Source: [Scytonema hofmanni] UTEX 2349
Lineage (GTDB): Bacteria > Cyanobacteriota > Cyanobacteriia > Cyanobacteriales > Nostocaceae
NCBI RefSeq assembly: GCF_000582685.1
Contig: NZ_KK073768.1
Coordinates: 3,231,647-3,295,646 of the forward strand
DNA length: 64,000 nt
Direction of reading: 5' to 3'
The notes beneath the pieces are model-generated. The model did not search any database, was not told the DNA's origin, and saw only the letters and a program-made list of their open reading frames with translations. Position numbers and translations under genes: made by a program. This document shows positions 1 to 7,997 of the stretch, piece by piece (position 1 is the first letter of the stretch; every line of letters starts with the position of its first letter).

Positions 1-2
1 TA

Positions 3-1742
3 TCTGATAAAATTACGGATAGCCAGCTGATATTGGCGGCTTATGAAAAATGGAAAGAATCTTGCCCAGAACATCTTTTAGGTGATTTTGCCTTTGCTAT
101 CTGGGATAAGCAACAACAGTCTCTGTTTTGTGCTAGAGACCATCTCGGAGTCAAGCCCTTCTATTACTACTATCAACCAGGTAAAGCCCTTGTATTTGCT
201 TCAGAAATCAAGGCACTATTATGTTTGCAAGAAGTTCCGCGCCGACTCAACGAAGTTAGAATTGCCGATTACTTGACATTGACGATGGAAGACAGAGCCA
301 TCACTAGTTATCAAGATATTCTGCGGCTTCCCCCTGCTCACAGTATGGTTGTCAGTCAGTCAGGAATGGAGATAAGGTCTTACTGGGAACTCGATCCCCA
401 TCGTGAGATTAAGATGGATTCTGATGAGGCTTACGCAGAGAAGTTTCGGGAAATTTTTACCGAGGCAGTACGTTGTCGCTTACGTAGTGCCTTCCCCATC
501 GCCAGCCAGTTGAGTGGTGGATTAGATTCTTCGGCTGTTACCTGTGTGGCACGGGATTTACTTGCGGAAAAAAAGACAACTCCGCTACACACAATCTCCA
601 CTATTTTTGATAGAATTACTGAGTGTGACGAGCGCCCTTTTATGAATGCGGTGCTAGAACAGGGGGGATTGATTCCCCACTACGTCCACGGTGACAAGTT
701 TGGTCCGTTATCTAACCTGGATAGCATTTTCCGGTACGAAGATGAAGGTCTTTTGGGTCCAAGTCATTTTTATCCTTGGATTGTAAACCGCGCTGCTAAA
801 GAACTAGGACTGCGGATTTCCCTAGATGGTTTTGATGGAGACACCACAGTTTGCCACGGTGTAAGTAGGCTTACCGAATTAGCACGTCAAGGACATTGGA
901 AAACATGTATAGAGGAAGTTAAAGCATTTTCGCCACACTTTAATGTCTCACCTTACGCCGCATTTCGGAGTTATGGGCTGCCCTACCTGAAGGATTTTGC
1001 AAAGCAGTTCCGTTGGATATCATTCTTTGAGGGAGTAAGGCTAATCCACAAACATTTTGGTGTTTCGCGCAAATTGTTGATCGTAAATCACGGACTAAAA
1101 CCAGTTCTAGAACGAGTACGGCAACTTTGGCAGCGCAAAGAAACAAAAGTTGCAAATTCCTTTGTTTCCCAGACTCCCCTTATCAAAGGTAACTTTGCAG
1201 AAGGTGTTGGTTTAGATGAGCGAATCCAGAAGTTTGGTACATCGAATCAAGAACCCCTCACCGCAAAAGAACAACATTGGCGAGGACTTACCCAAGGTGT
1301 ATTGCCTTATACCTTAGAACGAGCGGATCAATATGCGGCAATGTTTTCTTTAGAAGCGCGTCATCCATTCATGGATAAGCGACTAATTGAATTTTGCCTA
1401 GCATTGCCTGCCGAGCAGAAGTTATACCAAGGATGGGGAAGGATGGTGATGCGTCGTGGCTTAGAAGGAATTCTACCGGAAAAAGTTCAATGGCGTGGGG
1501 GAAAAGCAGATTTATCAGCCAATTTCGACGATGGACTGTTGAATCGCGATCGCCACATTCTGGATGAGGTGATGTCCAATCAGATTAGATACTTGGAAAA
1601 ATACATTGATTCAGATTTCCTGCAAGCAGCTTATGAGCGATCGATATCAGCAGGAAATGAAGTCAGAGATGAGGATATTACACCAATTTGGCAGGCAGTT
1701 ACTTTAGCTTTGTGGTTCGACTACAAGCAAATGACGCCGTAA
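3..1742 (+). CDS. Asparagine synthetase-like lasso peptide cyclase (5' partial)
   Basis: The reading frame is open to the left edge of the window, so the N-terminus (including the usual Cys2 of the glutaminase half) is missing. The first visible part is the end of the class II glutamine-amidotransferase domain (GDFAFAIWD, then CARDHLGVKPFYY). It is followed by the ATP-pyrophosphatase domain with the PP-loop SGGLDSS encoded at about 513-533, and a later segment ARHPFMDKRLIEF typical of asparagine synthetases. In lasso-peptide loci this family (protein C) adenylates an Asp or Glu side chain and closes the macrolactam ring. The precursor, kinase, exporter and nucleotidyltransferase downstream support that role over primary asparagine synthesis. 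The inference rests on context; a plain AsnB cannot be excluded from the visible part alone. The gene ends in TAA at 1740-1742. Confidence 0.85.
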   Translation, partial: SDKITDSQLILAAYEKWKESCPEHLLGDFAFAIWDKQQQSLFCARDHLGVKPFYYYYQPGKALVFASEIKALLCLQEVPRRLNEVRIADYLTLTMEDRAITSYQDILRLPPAHSMVVSQSGMEIRSYWELDPHREIKMDSDEAYAEKFREIFTEAVRCRLRSAFPIASQLSGGLDSSAVTCVARDLLAEKKTTPLHTISTIFDRITECDERPFMNAVLEQGGLIPHYVHGDKFGPLSNLDSIFRYEDEGLLGPSHFYPWIVNRAAKELGLRISLDGFDGDTTVCHGVSRLTELARQGHWKTCIEEVKAFSPHFNVSPYAAFRSYGLPYLKDFAKQFRWISFFEGVRLIHKHFGVSRKLLIVNHGLKPVLERVRQLWQRKETKVANSFVSQTPLIKGNFAEGVGLDERIQKFGTSNQEPLTAKEQHWRGLTQGVLPYTLERADQYAAMFSLEARHPFMDKRLIEFCLALPAEQKLYQGWGRMVMRRGLEGILPEKVQWRGGKADLSANFDDGLLNRDRHILDEVMSNQIRYLEKYIDSDFLQAAYERSISAGNEVRDEDITPIWQAVTLALWFDYKQMTP

Positions 1743-1870
1743 GTCCAACAGTCTTGGCAGGTTATGGCTGGTGTCCTATTTACGACAACCATGCCACACC
1801 GTAAGTCCAATTATGGGGCACTACTTTCAACGACTAATACATCAACACACTCAAAATCAGGAAATAGATC

Positions 1871-2065
1871 ATGAAAAGTTCTTACACTGCTCCCAAATTG
1901 ACTGTTCACGGTAATGTTGCTGACATTACACAAGTTCTTGGTAATCCAACAGCGCAAGATTTTGTGTTTTTAAACGGCAACGTTATATCTAATAGTAATG
2001 ACGTCGATTCGATAGATTTAGACTGTAAGGGTACGGCACATAACTTGGATTGCGTTCCTAAATAG
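1871..2065 (+). CDS. Lasso-type RiPP precursor peptide (64 aa)
   Basis: A short gene with ribosome site AGGAAA just before the ATG. The N-terminus matches the lasso leader pattern YxxPxLxxxGxxxxxT: Tyr5, Pro8, Leu10, Gly14 and Thr20. In standard precursors this Thr is residue -2 of the cleavage site and the core starts two residues later with Gly, Ala, Ser or Cys. Here that position is Val22. The first Gly is Gly24, with Asp30 seven residues into a core counted from it. The tail is long (about 40 residues), acidic, and has two cysteines (Cys52 and Cys61) and a C-terminal Lys. The leader match is seen directly; the true core and product are unknown. It lies 128 bases after the cyclase gene and is the obvious substrate of the locus. 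Confidence 0.8.
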   Translation: MKSSYTAPKLTVHGNVADITQVLGNPTAQDFVFLNGNVISNSNDVDSIDLDCKGTAHNLDCVPK

Positions 2066-2388
2066 TTCTACCAGTAAAATCTTTGATTTCAAGCTGTAGA
2101 ACTTATTTAGTGAGGTAGACACAGAGGCAATACCAAATTCCTGGTTTGTCTCTGTAGCAATTCCACTCTTCTGAAGCAGAAAATACCCAATTTTTTGCCT
2201 GTTTTGGAATAAACGTTGAAAGTTAGATTCCCGACTTCTCTAAGAAGTCGGGAATCTGAACAACACGAATCGCACCACAAATCATCTAGGATTCCTATAG
2301 CAATCCTAGATGATTGCGTGAAAAAATCTAATCCTTGGTGAATTTACATTAAATCTCTGTTTTTATTAGCACTAAATAAAATCACAAT
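2066..2388. other. Intergenic region with two perfect palindromes between precursor and kinase
   Basis: There is no convincing gene. Two perfect inverted repeats are present: 2225-2238 with 2244-2257 (14-bp arms, 5-base loop, TTCCCGACTTC core), and 2281-2293 with 2302-2314 (13-bp arms, 8-base loop). Neither is followed by a T-run, so they look more like dispersed repeats or transcript-stabilising or attenuating hairpins than classical terminators. Their place directly after the precursor would allow the precursor to be made in excess over the enzymes. Confidence 0.6.
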
Positions 2389-3327
2389 ATGAAATTTTAT
2401 AAAGCCTACAACTTGTGCATTGCTTCGGAATTGCCACTTCCCGAACTAATTGAAACTGAGGGTGAGCCAGATGTAATTGTGCGGTTTGGCAAAATAGATA
2501 ATGCAACCGCAATGCAACATGATGGCGGTCAAAATTTTCTGGGAGAAATGCCAGAAGTAGCTGAGTGTTTTATTCGCAATGGACGAGAAATTATTATTAA
2601 TCCTCTAGCGGATGTGGACGAATCTCTTCTTCGCACTGTACTTCTAGGACCTATATTATGCGTACTGCTGCGACAAAGGGGTTTGTTAGTTCTACATGCT
2701 AGTTGTATTAACATCAATCACAAAGGTGTCGCATTTATGGGTGGTTCCGGTTGGGGTAAATCAACTTTGGCAACTGCTTTTCATAATCGCGGCTATGATG
2801 TTTTAACTGATGATGTACTACCAATCCAAATTAAGACAGGTCAACCTGTTGTTTTTCCCAGCTATCCCCAATTTAAACTTTGCCCGGACGCTGCAACATC
2901 TTTAGGACACGATACTAAAAGCTTATTGCCTGTTTCGCAAAACTCATTCAAAGTAGCATACAAACTCTCTCGTGGTTTCCAACAAACTCCGATTCCATTA
3001 CATCATATTTATGTATTGGATAAGGGAAGCGAACACAAAATTACCAGAATTAAACCCCAAGAAGCATTCGTTGAATTGGTGCGTCATACTCGCGCTATTA
3101 GCTCAATCTCTGAACAGGAATTTATGGCAGAGCATTTACATTTTTGTGGCGAACTTATCAAAAACGTCAGATTTTCTCGGTTTACGCGTAAACCTTCTCT
3201 AGGAGATTTACCTGAGCTTGTGAAGCTAGTTGAGGATGACTTGGCAGAATTAACCGCACAAGCCCCTCAGGCTGGAAGCCTGGGGCTATACGAACTAAGC
3301 CCACCTGCGTGGGCTTCAATGATGTAG
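2389..3327 (+). CDS. HprK-like kinase of the RiPP locus
   Basis: A 312-residue protein related to the C-terminal half of HPr kinase. It has a P-loop GGSGWGKST at residues 118-126, preceded by LHAS (102-105) and followed by an acidic DD pair at 141-142. In paeninodin-type lasso clusters such kinases phosphorylate the C-terminal Ser of the precursor. That is family knowledge; the precursor here ends in Lys, so the target must differ or the role is another one. The last 20 or so residues (from about 291) are encoded by a dispersed palindromic repeat that also supplies the stop codon, so the original C-terminus has probably been replaced. The catalytic part is upstream of this and looks intact. 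Confidence 0.75.
   Translation: MKFYKAYNLCIASELPLPELIETEGEPDVIVRFGKIDNATAMQHDGGQNFLGEMPEVAECFIRNGREIIINPLADVDESLLRTVLLGPILCVLLRQRGLLVLHASCININHKGVAFMGGSGWGKSTLATAFHNRGYDVLTDDVLPIQIKTGQPVVFPSYPQFKLCPDAATSLGHDTKSLLPVSQNSFKVAYKLSRGFQQTPIPLHHIYVLDKGSEHKITRIKPQEAFVELVRHTRAISSISEQEFMAEHLHFCGELIKNVRFSRFTRKPSLGDLPELVKLVEDDLAELTAQAPQAGSLGLYELSPPAWASMM
3263..3322. repeat. Dispersed palindromic repeat overlapping the kinase 3' end
   Basis: Two successive hairpins, CAGGCTGGAAGCCTG and AAGCCCACCTGCGTGGGCTT, of a type common between cyanobacterial genes. Here the repeat lies inside the kinase reading frame and encodes its last residues. A related copy of the first hairpin lies at 3411-3441, and a similar two-hairpin element at 19117-19186. 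Confidence 0.75.
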
Positions 3328-3410
3328 CTAGCATCACTTTTATTTTTAGTATTTATACTAATTTTTAATGAAGATGCGCCTTATTAGCCTGCGTGTGCCT
3401 GCTTTGTTTC

Positions 3411-3441
3411 TGTAGCCCCAGACTTCCAGCCTGAGGGCTTC
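3411..3441. repeat. Dispersed palindromic repeat before the exporter gene
   Basis: Contains GCCCCAGACTTCCAGCCTGAGGGC, an imperfect hairpin similar to the one at 3263. It ends about 14 bases before the exporter start, so the two repeats flank the kinase-exporter junction. Confidence 0.65.
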
Positions 3442-3454
3442 AGTTCGATGATTA

Positions 3455-5329
3455 TTGTTGAATTCACAGGGTTTTAATATCTTGATTAGCAAACTCCGTA
3501 GCGCCAACACCATATTCTCACATTTAGTCAAAACTCTCAGCTTGGTGTGGGCAGCGTCTCGCTACTGGACTGTGGCTTGGATAATTTTGCTGCTGGTTCA
3601 AGGATTGATTCCGGCAGCTTCGATTTCCCTCACCCCACGGGCAATCAATGCTTTGGTGTCAGTAACTGGATCGGGCATTTCTGCGGCAAATGTTCAAAAA
3701 GTAATTATACCAGTGGGGTTAATGGCAGGTATCGTGCTAGTGGGGGAGGTTTTAAATAGTGTTGCTGAATGGATTCGCACGGCTCAGTCAGAATTGGTAC
3801 AGGATTACGTCACTGGTTTGATTCAAAAACAGTCTGTGGCTGTGGATTATGGCTTTTATGAATCCTCTGAGTATAATGACAAACTTGACAGAGCGCGGGA
3901 GGGTGCAAGTGGGCGATCGCTTGCTTTACTAGAAAATACTGGCAGATTCTTACAAAACACCGTTACTTTATTTGCGATGGCTGCAATCTTGGCTCCTTAT
4001 GGTTTTGGTCTACCCATCACTTTAGTAGTCAGTGCTTTTCCTGCTTTCTATGTTTTGACATATTTAAATAAAATTCAGTATCAATGGTCACAACGTACAA
4101 CAACCGATCGCCGATGGCTGACGTATTATGACTACTTGCTGACAAACAATGCCACGGCAGCGGAAGTGCGATTGTTTGATTATGCAGATTACTTTCAATC
4201 ATCTTACCATAATCTGCGTCGGCGCCTGAGACACGAACAATTCCGTCTATTGAAACTGCAAACATTAGGTCGCTTTGTTGCTACCATAATTGCACTGTTA
4301 ATTTCTGGTGGAGCTATAGCCTGGATAGGACGGCAGGTATTGCTAGGAATTTTGACTTTAGGAGACTTAGCTCTGTTTTTTCAGGCATTCAGTCAAGGAC
4401 AAAGCATTGTTAGGGATCTATTAAACAACCTGGGACAAATTTATCGCAATAGCTTGTTTCTGGCTAACTTATTTGAATTCTTACAAATACAGCCCAAAAT
4501 TGTAGATCCGCTTAATCCTGTTCCCGTACCGTCAACACCTAAAAAGGGAATTCGTTTTCGGCAAGTCACCTTCCGCTACCCTGGTACATCAGAACCAGTT
4601 TTAGATAATTTTAACTTGACGCTGCCGGCTGGTAAAATTGTGGCGATTGTGGGTGATAATGGTGCTGGTAAAAGTACGCTAATTAAGCTTTTATGCCGCT
4701 TTTATGACCCGGAGTCGGGAAGTATTGAACTAGATGGTATTGATTTGCGTAACTTTTCGGTGAAAGCATTTCGCAGATTAATTACTGTTTTGTTCCAGTC
4801 ACCAATTCCTTACTATACTACCGCTGGGGAAAATATTGGTTTGGGTGACATATCCGCAGCATCAAATTACACAGAAATTCAAGCAGCTGCTAAAGCGTCA
4901 GGTATTCACGATAAGATTAAGCGCTTGCCTCTAGGTTATAACGCTATGTTGGGTAAGTTGTTTCCGGAAGGAACTGATTTAAGCGGTGGTCAATGGCAAC
5001 GTTTGGCATTAGCACGGGCATTTTTTAGACGTGCCCAAATCATCATTTTAGATGAACCAACAAGCGCAATGGACCCTTGGGCAGAACATGATTGGTTAGA
5101 GAGATTTCGCACATTAGCAAGCGATCGCACTGCGGTGGTAATTACTCACCGCTTTACATTAGCGATGCGAGCTGACATCATTCACGTCATGCGTGCTGGG
5201 CAAATTGTGGAGTCAGGTACCCATGATGAATTGCTTGGTCAGGGTGGTTTTTATGCTCAATCTTGGAAAGACCAAATGGAGTCGAGTGGAAGTGCCATAG
5301 TTAGTGAGCAAAACTCATTGACAAAGTAA
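3455..5329 (+). CDS. ABC transporter, fused membrane and ATPase domains (peptide exporter)
   Basis: A 624-residue half-transporter. The membrane domain spans roughly residues 35-340 with about six hydrophobic segments. The nucleotide-binding domain has Walker A GDNGAGKST (400-408), signature LSGGQ (509-513) and Walker B IIILDEP (529-535). There is no N-terminal C39 peptidase domain, so leader removal must be done by another protein, as in lasso systems. Location in the RiPP locus suggests export of the mature peptide and self-immunity. The start is a TTG because a stop codon lies in frame at 3449-3451; no good ribosome site is visible, so the exact start is uncertain. It is followed after 24 bases by the nucleotidyltransferase gene. 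Confidence 0.85.
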   Translation: MLNSQGFNILISKLRSANTIFSHLVKTLSLVWAASRYWTVAWIILLLVQGLIPAASISLTPRAINALVSVTGSGISAANVQKVIIPVGLMAGIVLVGEVLNSVAEWIRTAQSELVQDYVTGLIQKQSVAVDYGFYESSEYNDKLDRAREGASGRSLALLENTGRFLQNTVTLFAMAAILAPYGFGLPITLVVSAFPAFYVLTYLNKIQYQWSQRTTTDRRWLTYYDYLLTNNATAAEVRLFDYADYFQSSYHNLRRRLRHEQFRLLKLQTLGRFVATIIALLISGGAIAWIGRQVLLGILTLGDLALFFQAFSQGQSIVRDLLNNLGQIYRNSLFLANLFEFLQIQPKIVDPLNPVPVPSTPKKGIRFRQVTFRYPGTSEPVLDNFNLTLPAGKIVAIVGDNGAGKSTLIKLLCRFYDPESGSIELDGIDLRNFSVKAFRRLITVLFQSPIPYYTTAGENIGLGDISAASNYTEIQAAAKASGIHDKIKRLPLGYNAMLGKLFPEGTDLSGGQWQRLALARAFFRRAQIIILDEPTSAMDPWAEHDWLERFRTLASDRTAVVITHRFTLAMRADIIHVMRAGQIVESGTHDELLGQGGFYAQSWKDQMESSGSAIVSEQNSLTK

Positions 5330-5353
5330 AATTAATTAGATTAATTACCAAAA

Positions 5354-6592
5354 ATGCAACTTATATCTAAACAAAACACCTGGATTTCAGAAAAAAAATT
5401 ATGTTTGGAAATAGAGTTACTTCTTAATTGCGTTCGTCCACAAATTGATAGCGATCGCATTAAAGATTTGGTTCAAGAAAATATTGACTGGCAATACCTA
5501 ATCCAAACAGCATATAGACACGGTGTAATACCGCTTCTTTACAGCAACCTCAGTAATATATGCCCACAATTAATTCCTGCAAGTTTCCAACAGCAGTTTC
5601 AACATAACCAGTATGCGAGAACTCAACGCAACCTGATGTTAACAAGCAAACTGCTCAAGCTATTGGAGCTTTTTGGGGCAAATGATATACCTGTGATTCC
5701 ATTCAAAGGTCCGATCTTAGCTATATCAGCTTATGGTGATATCTCACGTCGAGATTTTTTTGATTTAGATATTCTAGTTCGCAAAGAAGATTTTTTGAAG
5801 GCAAAAGAACTACTGACTACTCAAGGATACCAACCATACTCTAATAATAGTGAGAAAGAAGCAGCTTACCTTAGTTCTCTCAAAGACAAACAACAAAAGG
5901 CTTACCTTCAATCCCATTGGGAACTGCATATGGTTGATGAGCGCGATCGCGTTACTATAGATCTCCATCATGGGATGTTACCAAAGCAATTCTCATTTTT
6001 GTATGATACTGAATGGCTATGGGAGTATGCTCAACCAAAGCCTTTTGCGAATAGAATGGTTCTCAATCTTTCTTCGGAGGATTCAATCTTAATCCTCTGT
6101 TCTCAGGGAGCTAAGGATTGTTGGCAACAGTTGAACCGGATTTGTGATATTGCTCAAGTGCTTTGTACCTGTGGTGAGATAAATTGGGAGCAGGTTTGCG
6201 ATCGCGCGATTAAGTTACGGATGACGCGAATCCTCTTACTTGGTCTTTTACTAGGGCATGAACTTCTAGAAGTAAAGCTTCCAAAAACCATCTTACAGCA
6301 AATACAAGCCGACCCACTAGTGAAGTCCCTCGCTTCCCAGATTTATACACAACTTTTCTATCAAACTGAAAGTTTACTTCCAAGCCAGAAAGTTAATAGA
6401 TCATTGTTTCACTTAAGCATGATAGAACACCCATTGGATAAAATTTGGTACTGTTTTGAGCATTTAGTTGTTCCAACAGTAGCAGACGAAGTGTTTCTGC
6501 CGCTACCTCAATTTCTATCTTTCTTGTACTATCCTCTCCGACTTATTCGCTTAATTAGAATCTACGGACTGAAGCGAAGATTTAGAGAATGA
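5354..6592 (+). CDS. Nucleotidyltransferase family protein of the RiPP locus
   Basis: A 412-residue protein of the uncharacterised nucleotidyltransferase family (NTP_transf_5 type). The core has a helical N-terminal region, a conserved FKGP at about 117-120 and the metal-binding pair in DLDILV at 137-142. Homologues sit next to the kinase in several lasso clusters, where one (from pseudomycoidin biosynthesis) is linked to further modification of the phosphorylated peptide. Here it follows the exporter closely and is probably in the same transcript. Its last 42 bases overlap, tail to tail, the end of the oppositely oriented glycosyltransferase gene, which marks the border to the polysaccharide cluster. 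The reaction is unproven. Confidence 0.7.
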   Translation: MQLISKQNTWISEKKLCLEIELLLNCVRPQIDSDRIKDLVQENIDWQYLIQTAYRHGVIPLLYSNLSNICPQLIPASFQQQFQHNQYARTQRNLMLTSKLLKLLELFGANDIPVIPFKGPILAISAYGDISRRDFFDLDILVRKEDFLKAKELLTTQGYQPYSNNSEKEAAYLSSLKDKQQKAYLQSHWELHMVDERDRVTIDLHHGMLPKQFSFLYDTEWLWEYAQPKPFANRMVLNLSSEDSILILCSQGAKDCWQQLNRICDIAQVLCTCGEINWEQVCDRAIKLRMTRILLLGLLLGHELLEVKLPKTILQQIQADPLVKSLASQIYTQLFYQTESLLPSQKVNRSLFHLSMIEHPLDKIWYCFEHLVVPTVADEVFLPLPQFLSFLYYPLRLIRLIRIYGLKRRFRE

Positions 6593-7795
6593 AATACTAG
6601 CAAGTTTAGACATATTTTTGTTGATTACCAGTTGATAAATTTCTATCAACTGGTAGTAATTTGCTTCAGGAGTATACCTGGTTTGATACATAGAATGAGC
6701 ATGTTTTCTCATTGCAATCATCGCTTCAGGATGAGTAGTTGCCCATGTTATTTTTGCTGCCAAATCTACTGCACTTCCGGCTTCAAAATGTAAACCAGTT
6801 ACCCCATTTTCTACAATCTCTGCCATACTACCTAATTTTGCTGCAATGACAGGTAGACTACAGGCAAATGCCTCGGCAATTGTTAAGGGAAAACCTTCAT
6901 ACCAGATAGAGGGAAAGACTAAAAACTGGGCTTTACGCATTAAATTCAACACAACTGACTTATTTTGCTGCCCAAGAAAGGTAATCATATTCTCTAACCC
7001 CAACGTCCGTACCTGCTGCTGTAGTACGTCGTTTAATGGACCGTCACCAACAATTTTTAGGGGAATACTTAGATTGCCTTGTTTGTAAGCATCAATTAGG
7101 GTAGCAACACCTTTTTCTTCTGAAAGTCGCCCGACAAAAAGTGCGTAATCACCATCATAGCTGGTTTCTGCTATGGTATCTGGCGTAAATACAAAGTTAG
7201 ATTTAATGTAAATCTTCTCACTAGGAAGTCCGGCTTCCACTAGTTTATCTTTCTGAAACTGGGTCAAAGCAATGTAACCATCCACCCGTTCTTGCCAAGT
7301 TTGCCTTAAGCGATGCACCGCTAACATGCTTGCTACCACTGCACTTTCAACGCGGGAACCTCGGTAACAGCCATGCACTACAGCAGGCAGAGGTAAGGCT
7401 TTGCCAATACACTCTTCGCAAACTCGACCTTCCCGAAAGGGCATAGCTTTTGGGCAACCCAATCTATAATTGTGTAGTGTCTGCACAACAGGCACAACCG
7501 CATCTCGACAAGCATCGTATACAGATGGGGAGAGTAGTGGGAAAAAGTTGTGTATGTGAACAACTTGAATATTGTGTTGAGCGATCGCATTACTCACCAG
7601 GTTTCTTGATGAAAAAGAGTAAATTGCCGAAAAGGCTGCTTTTGCTTTACCCCATACTCCTACAATGCTGTCGTTGTCTACTTCTAAAACTGAAACATCA
7701 TGTCCGTAAGACTTTAACAATTCCGCTTCAGCTTGTACAACAGCATCCTCTCCCCCAGCAAGTTGATAGCGATTATGGATAATTAAAATGTTCAT
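6551..7795 (-). CDS. GT4 family glycosyltransferase
   Basis: A 414-residue GT-B fold transferase. The N-terminal acceptor domain has HNRYQLAGGEDAV near the start. The C-terminal donor domain has FVGRLSEEKG, then the nucleotide-sugar motif EGFPLTIAEAFACSLPVIA with its E-x7-E pattern. It would add a sugar to the growing glycan on the cytoplasmic face of the membrane. It is the last gene of the minus-strand cluster and overlaps the nucleotidyltransferase gene convergently. Donor and acceptor cannot be told from sequence. Confidence 0.88.
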   Translation of the reverse strand: MNILIIHNRYQLAGGEDAVVQAEAELLKSYGHDVSVLEVDNDSIVGVWGKAKAAFSAIYSFSSRNLVSNAIAQHNIQVVHIHNFFPLLSPSVYDACRDAVVPVVQTLHNYRLGCPKAMPFREGRVCEECIGKALPLPAVVHGCYRGSRVESAVVASMLAVHRLRQTWQERVDGYIALTQFQKDKLVEAGLPSEKIYIKSNFVFTPDTIAETSYDGDYALFVGRLSEEKGVATLIDAYKQGNLSIPLKIVGDGPLNDVLQQQVRTLGLENMITFLGQQNKSVVLNLMRKAQFLVFPSIWYEGFPLTIAEAFACSLPVIAAKLGSMAEIVENGVTGLHFEAGSAVDLAAKITWATTHPEAMIAMRKHAHSMYQTRYTPEANYYQLIEIYQLVINKNMSKLASISFSKSSLQSVDSN

Positions 7796-7865
7796 TTCTG
7801 TGATAGTTTTAAACTTAAAAAAAATTAGGCATTATATGATTCCATATACAGCAGATTCCTTTGTT

Positions 7866-7933
7866 ATGAGGTACATAATAGCCCCCTCATCGCTTGCGGG
7901 GAGGGGGTTGGGGGTGGGGTTCTTGTACCTCAT
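7866..7933. repeat. Small inverted-repeat element
   Basis: 10-bp perfect ends, ATGAGGTACA and TGTACCTCAT, flank a G-rich core (GGGGAGGGGGTTGGGGGTGG). The core resembles a second dispersed sequence, in reverse orientation, near 46649-46682. It fills the gap between two genes of the glycan cluster. Confidence 0.55.
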
Positions 7934-7997
7934 GACACCGGGAAGTGCTGTAACAAGATTGATTGTTAATTTATTATGCATTTAATTGAAGCTAAAA

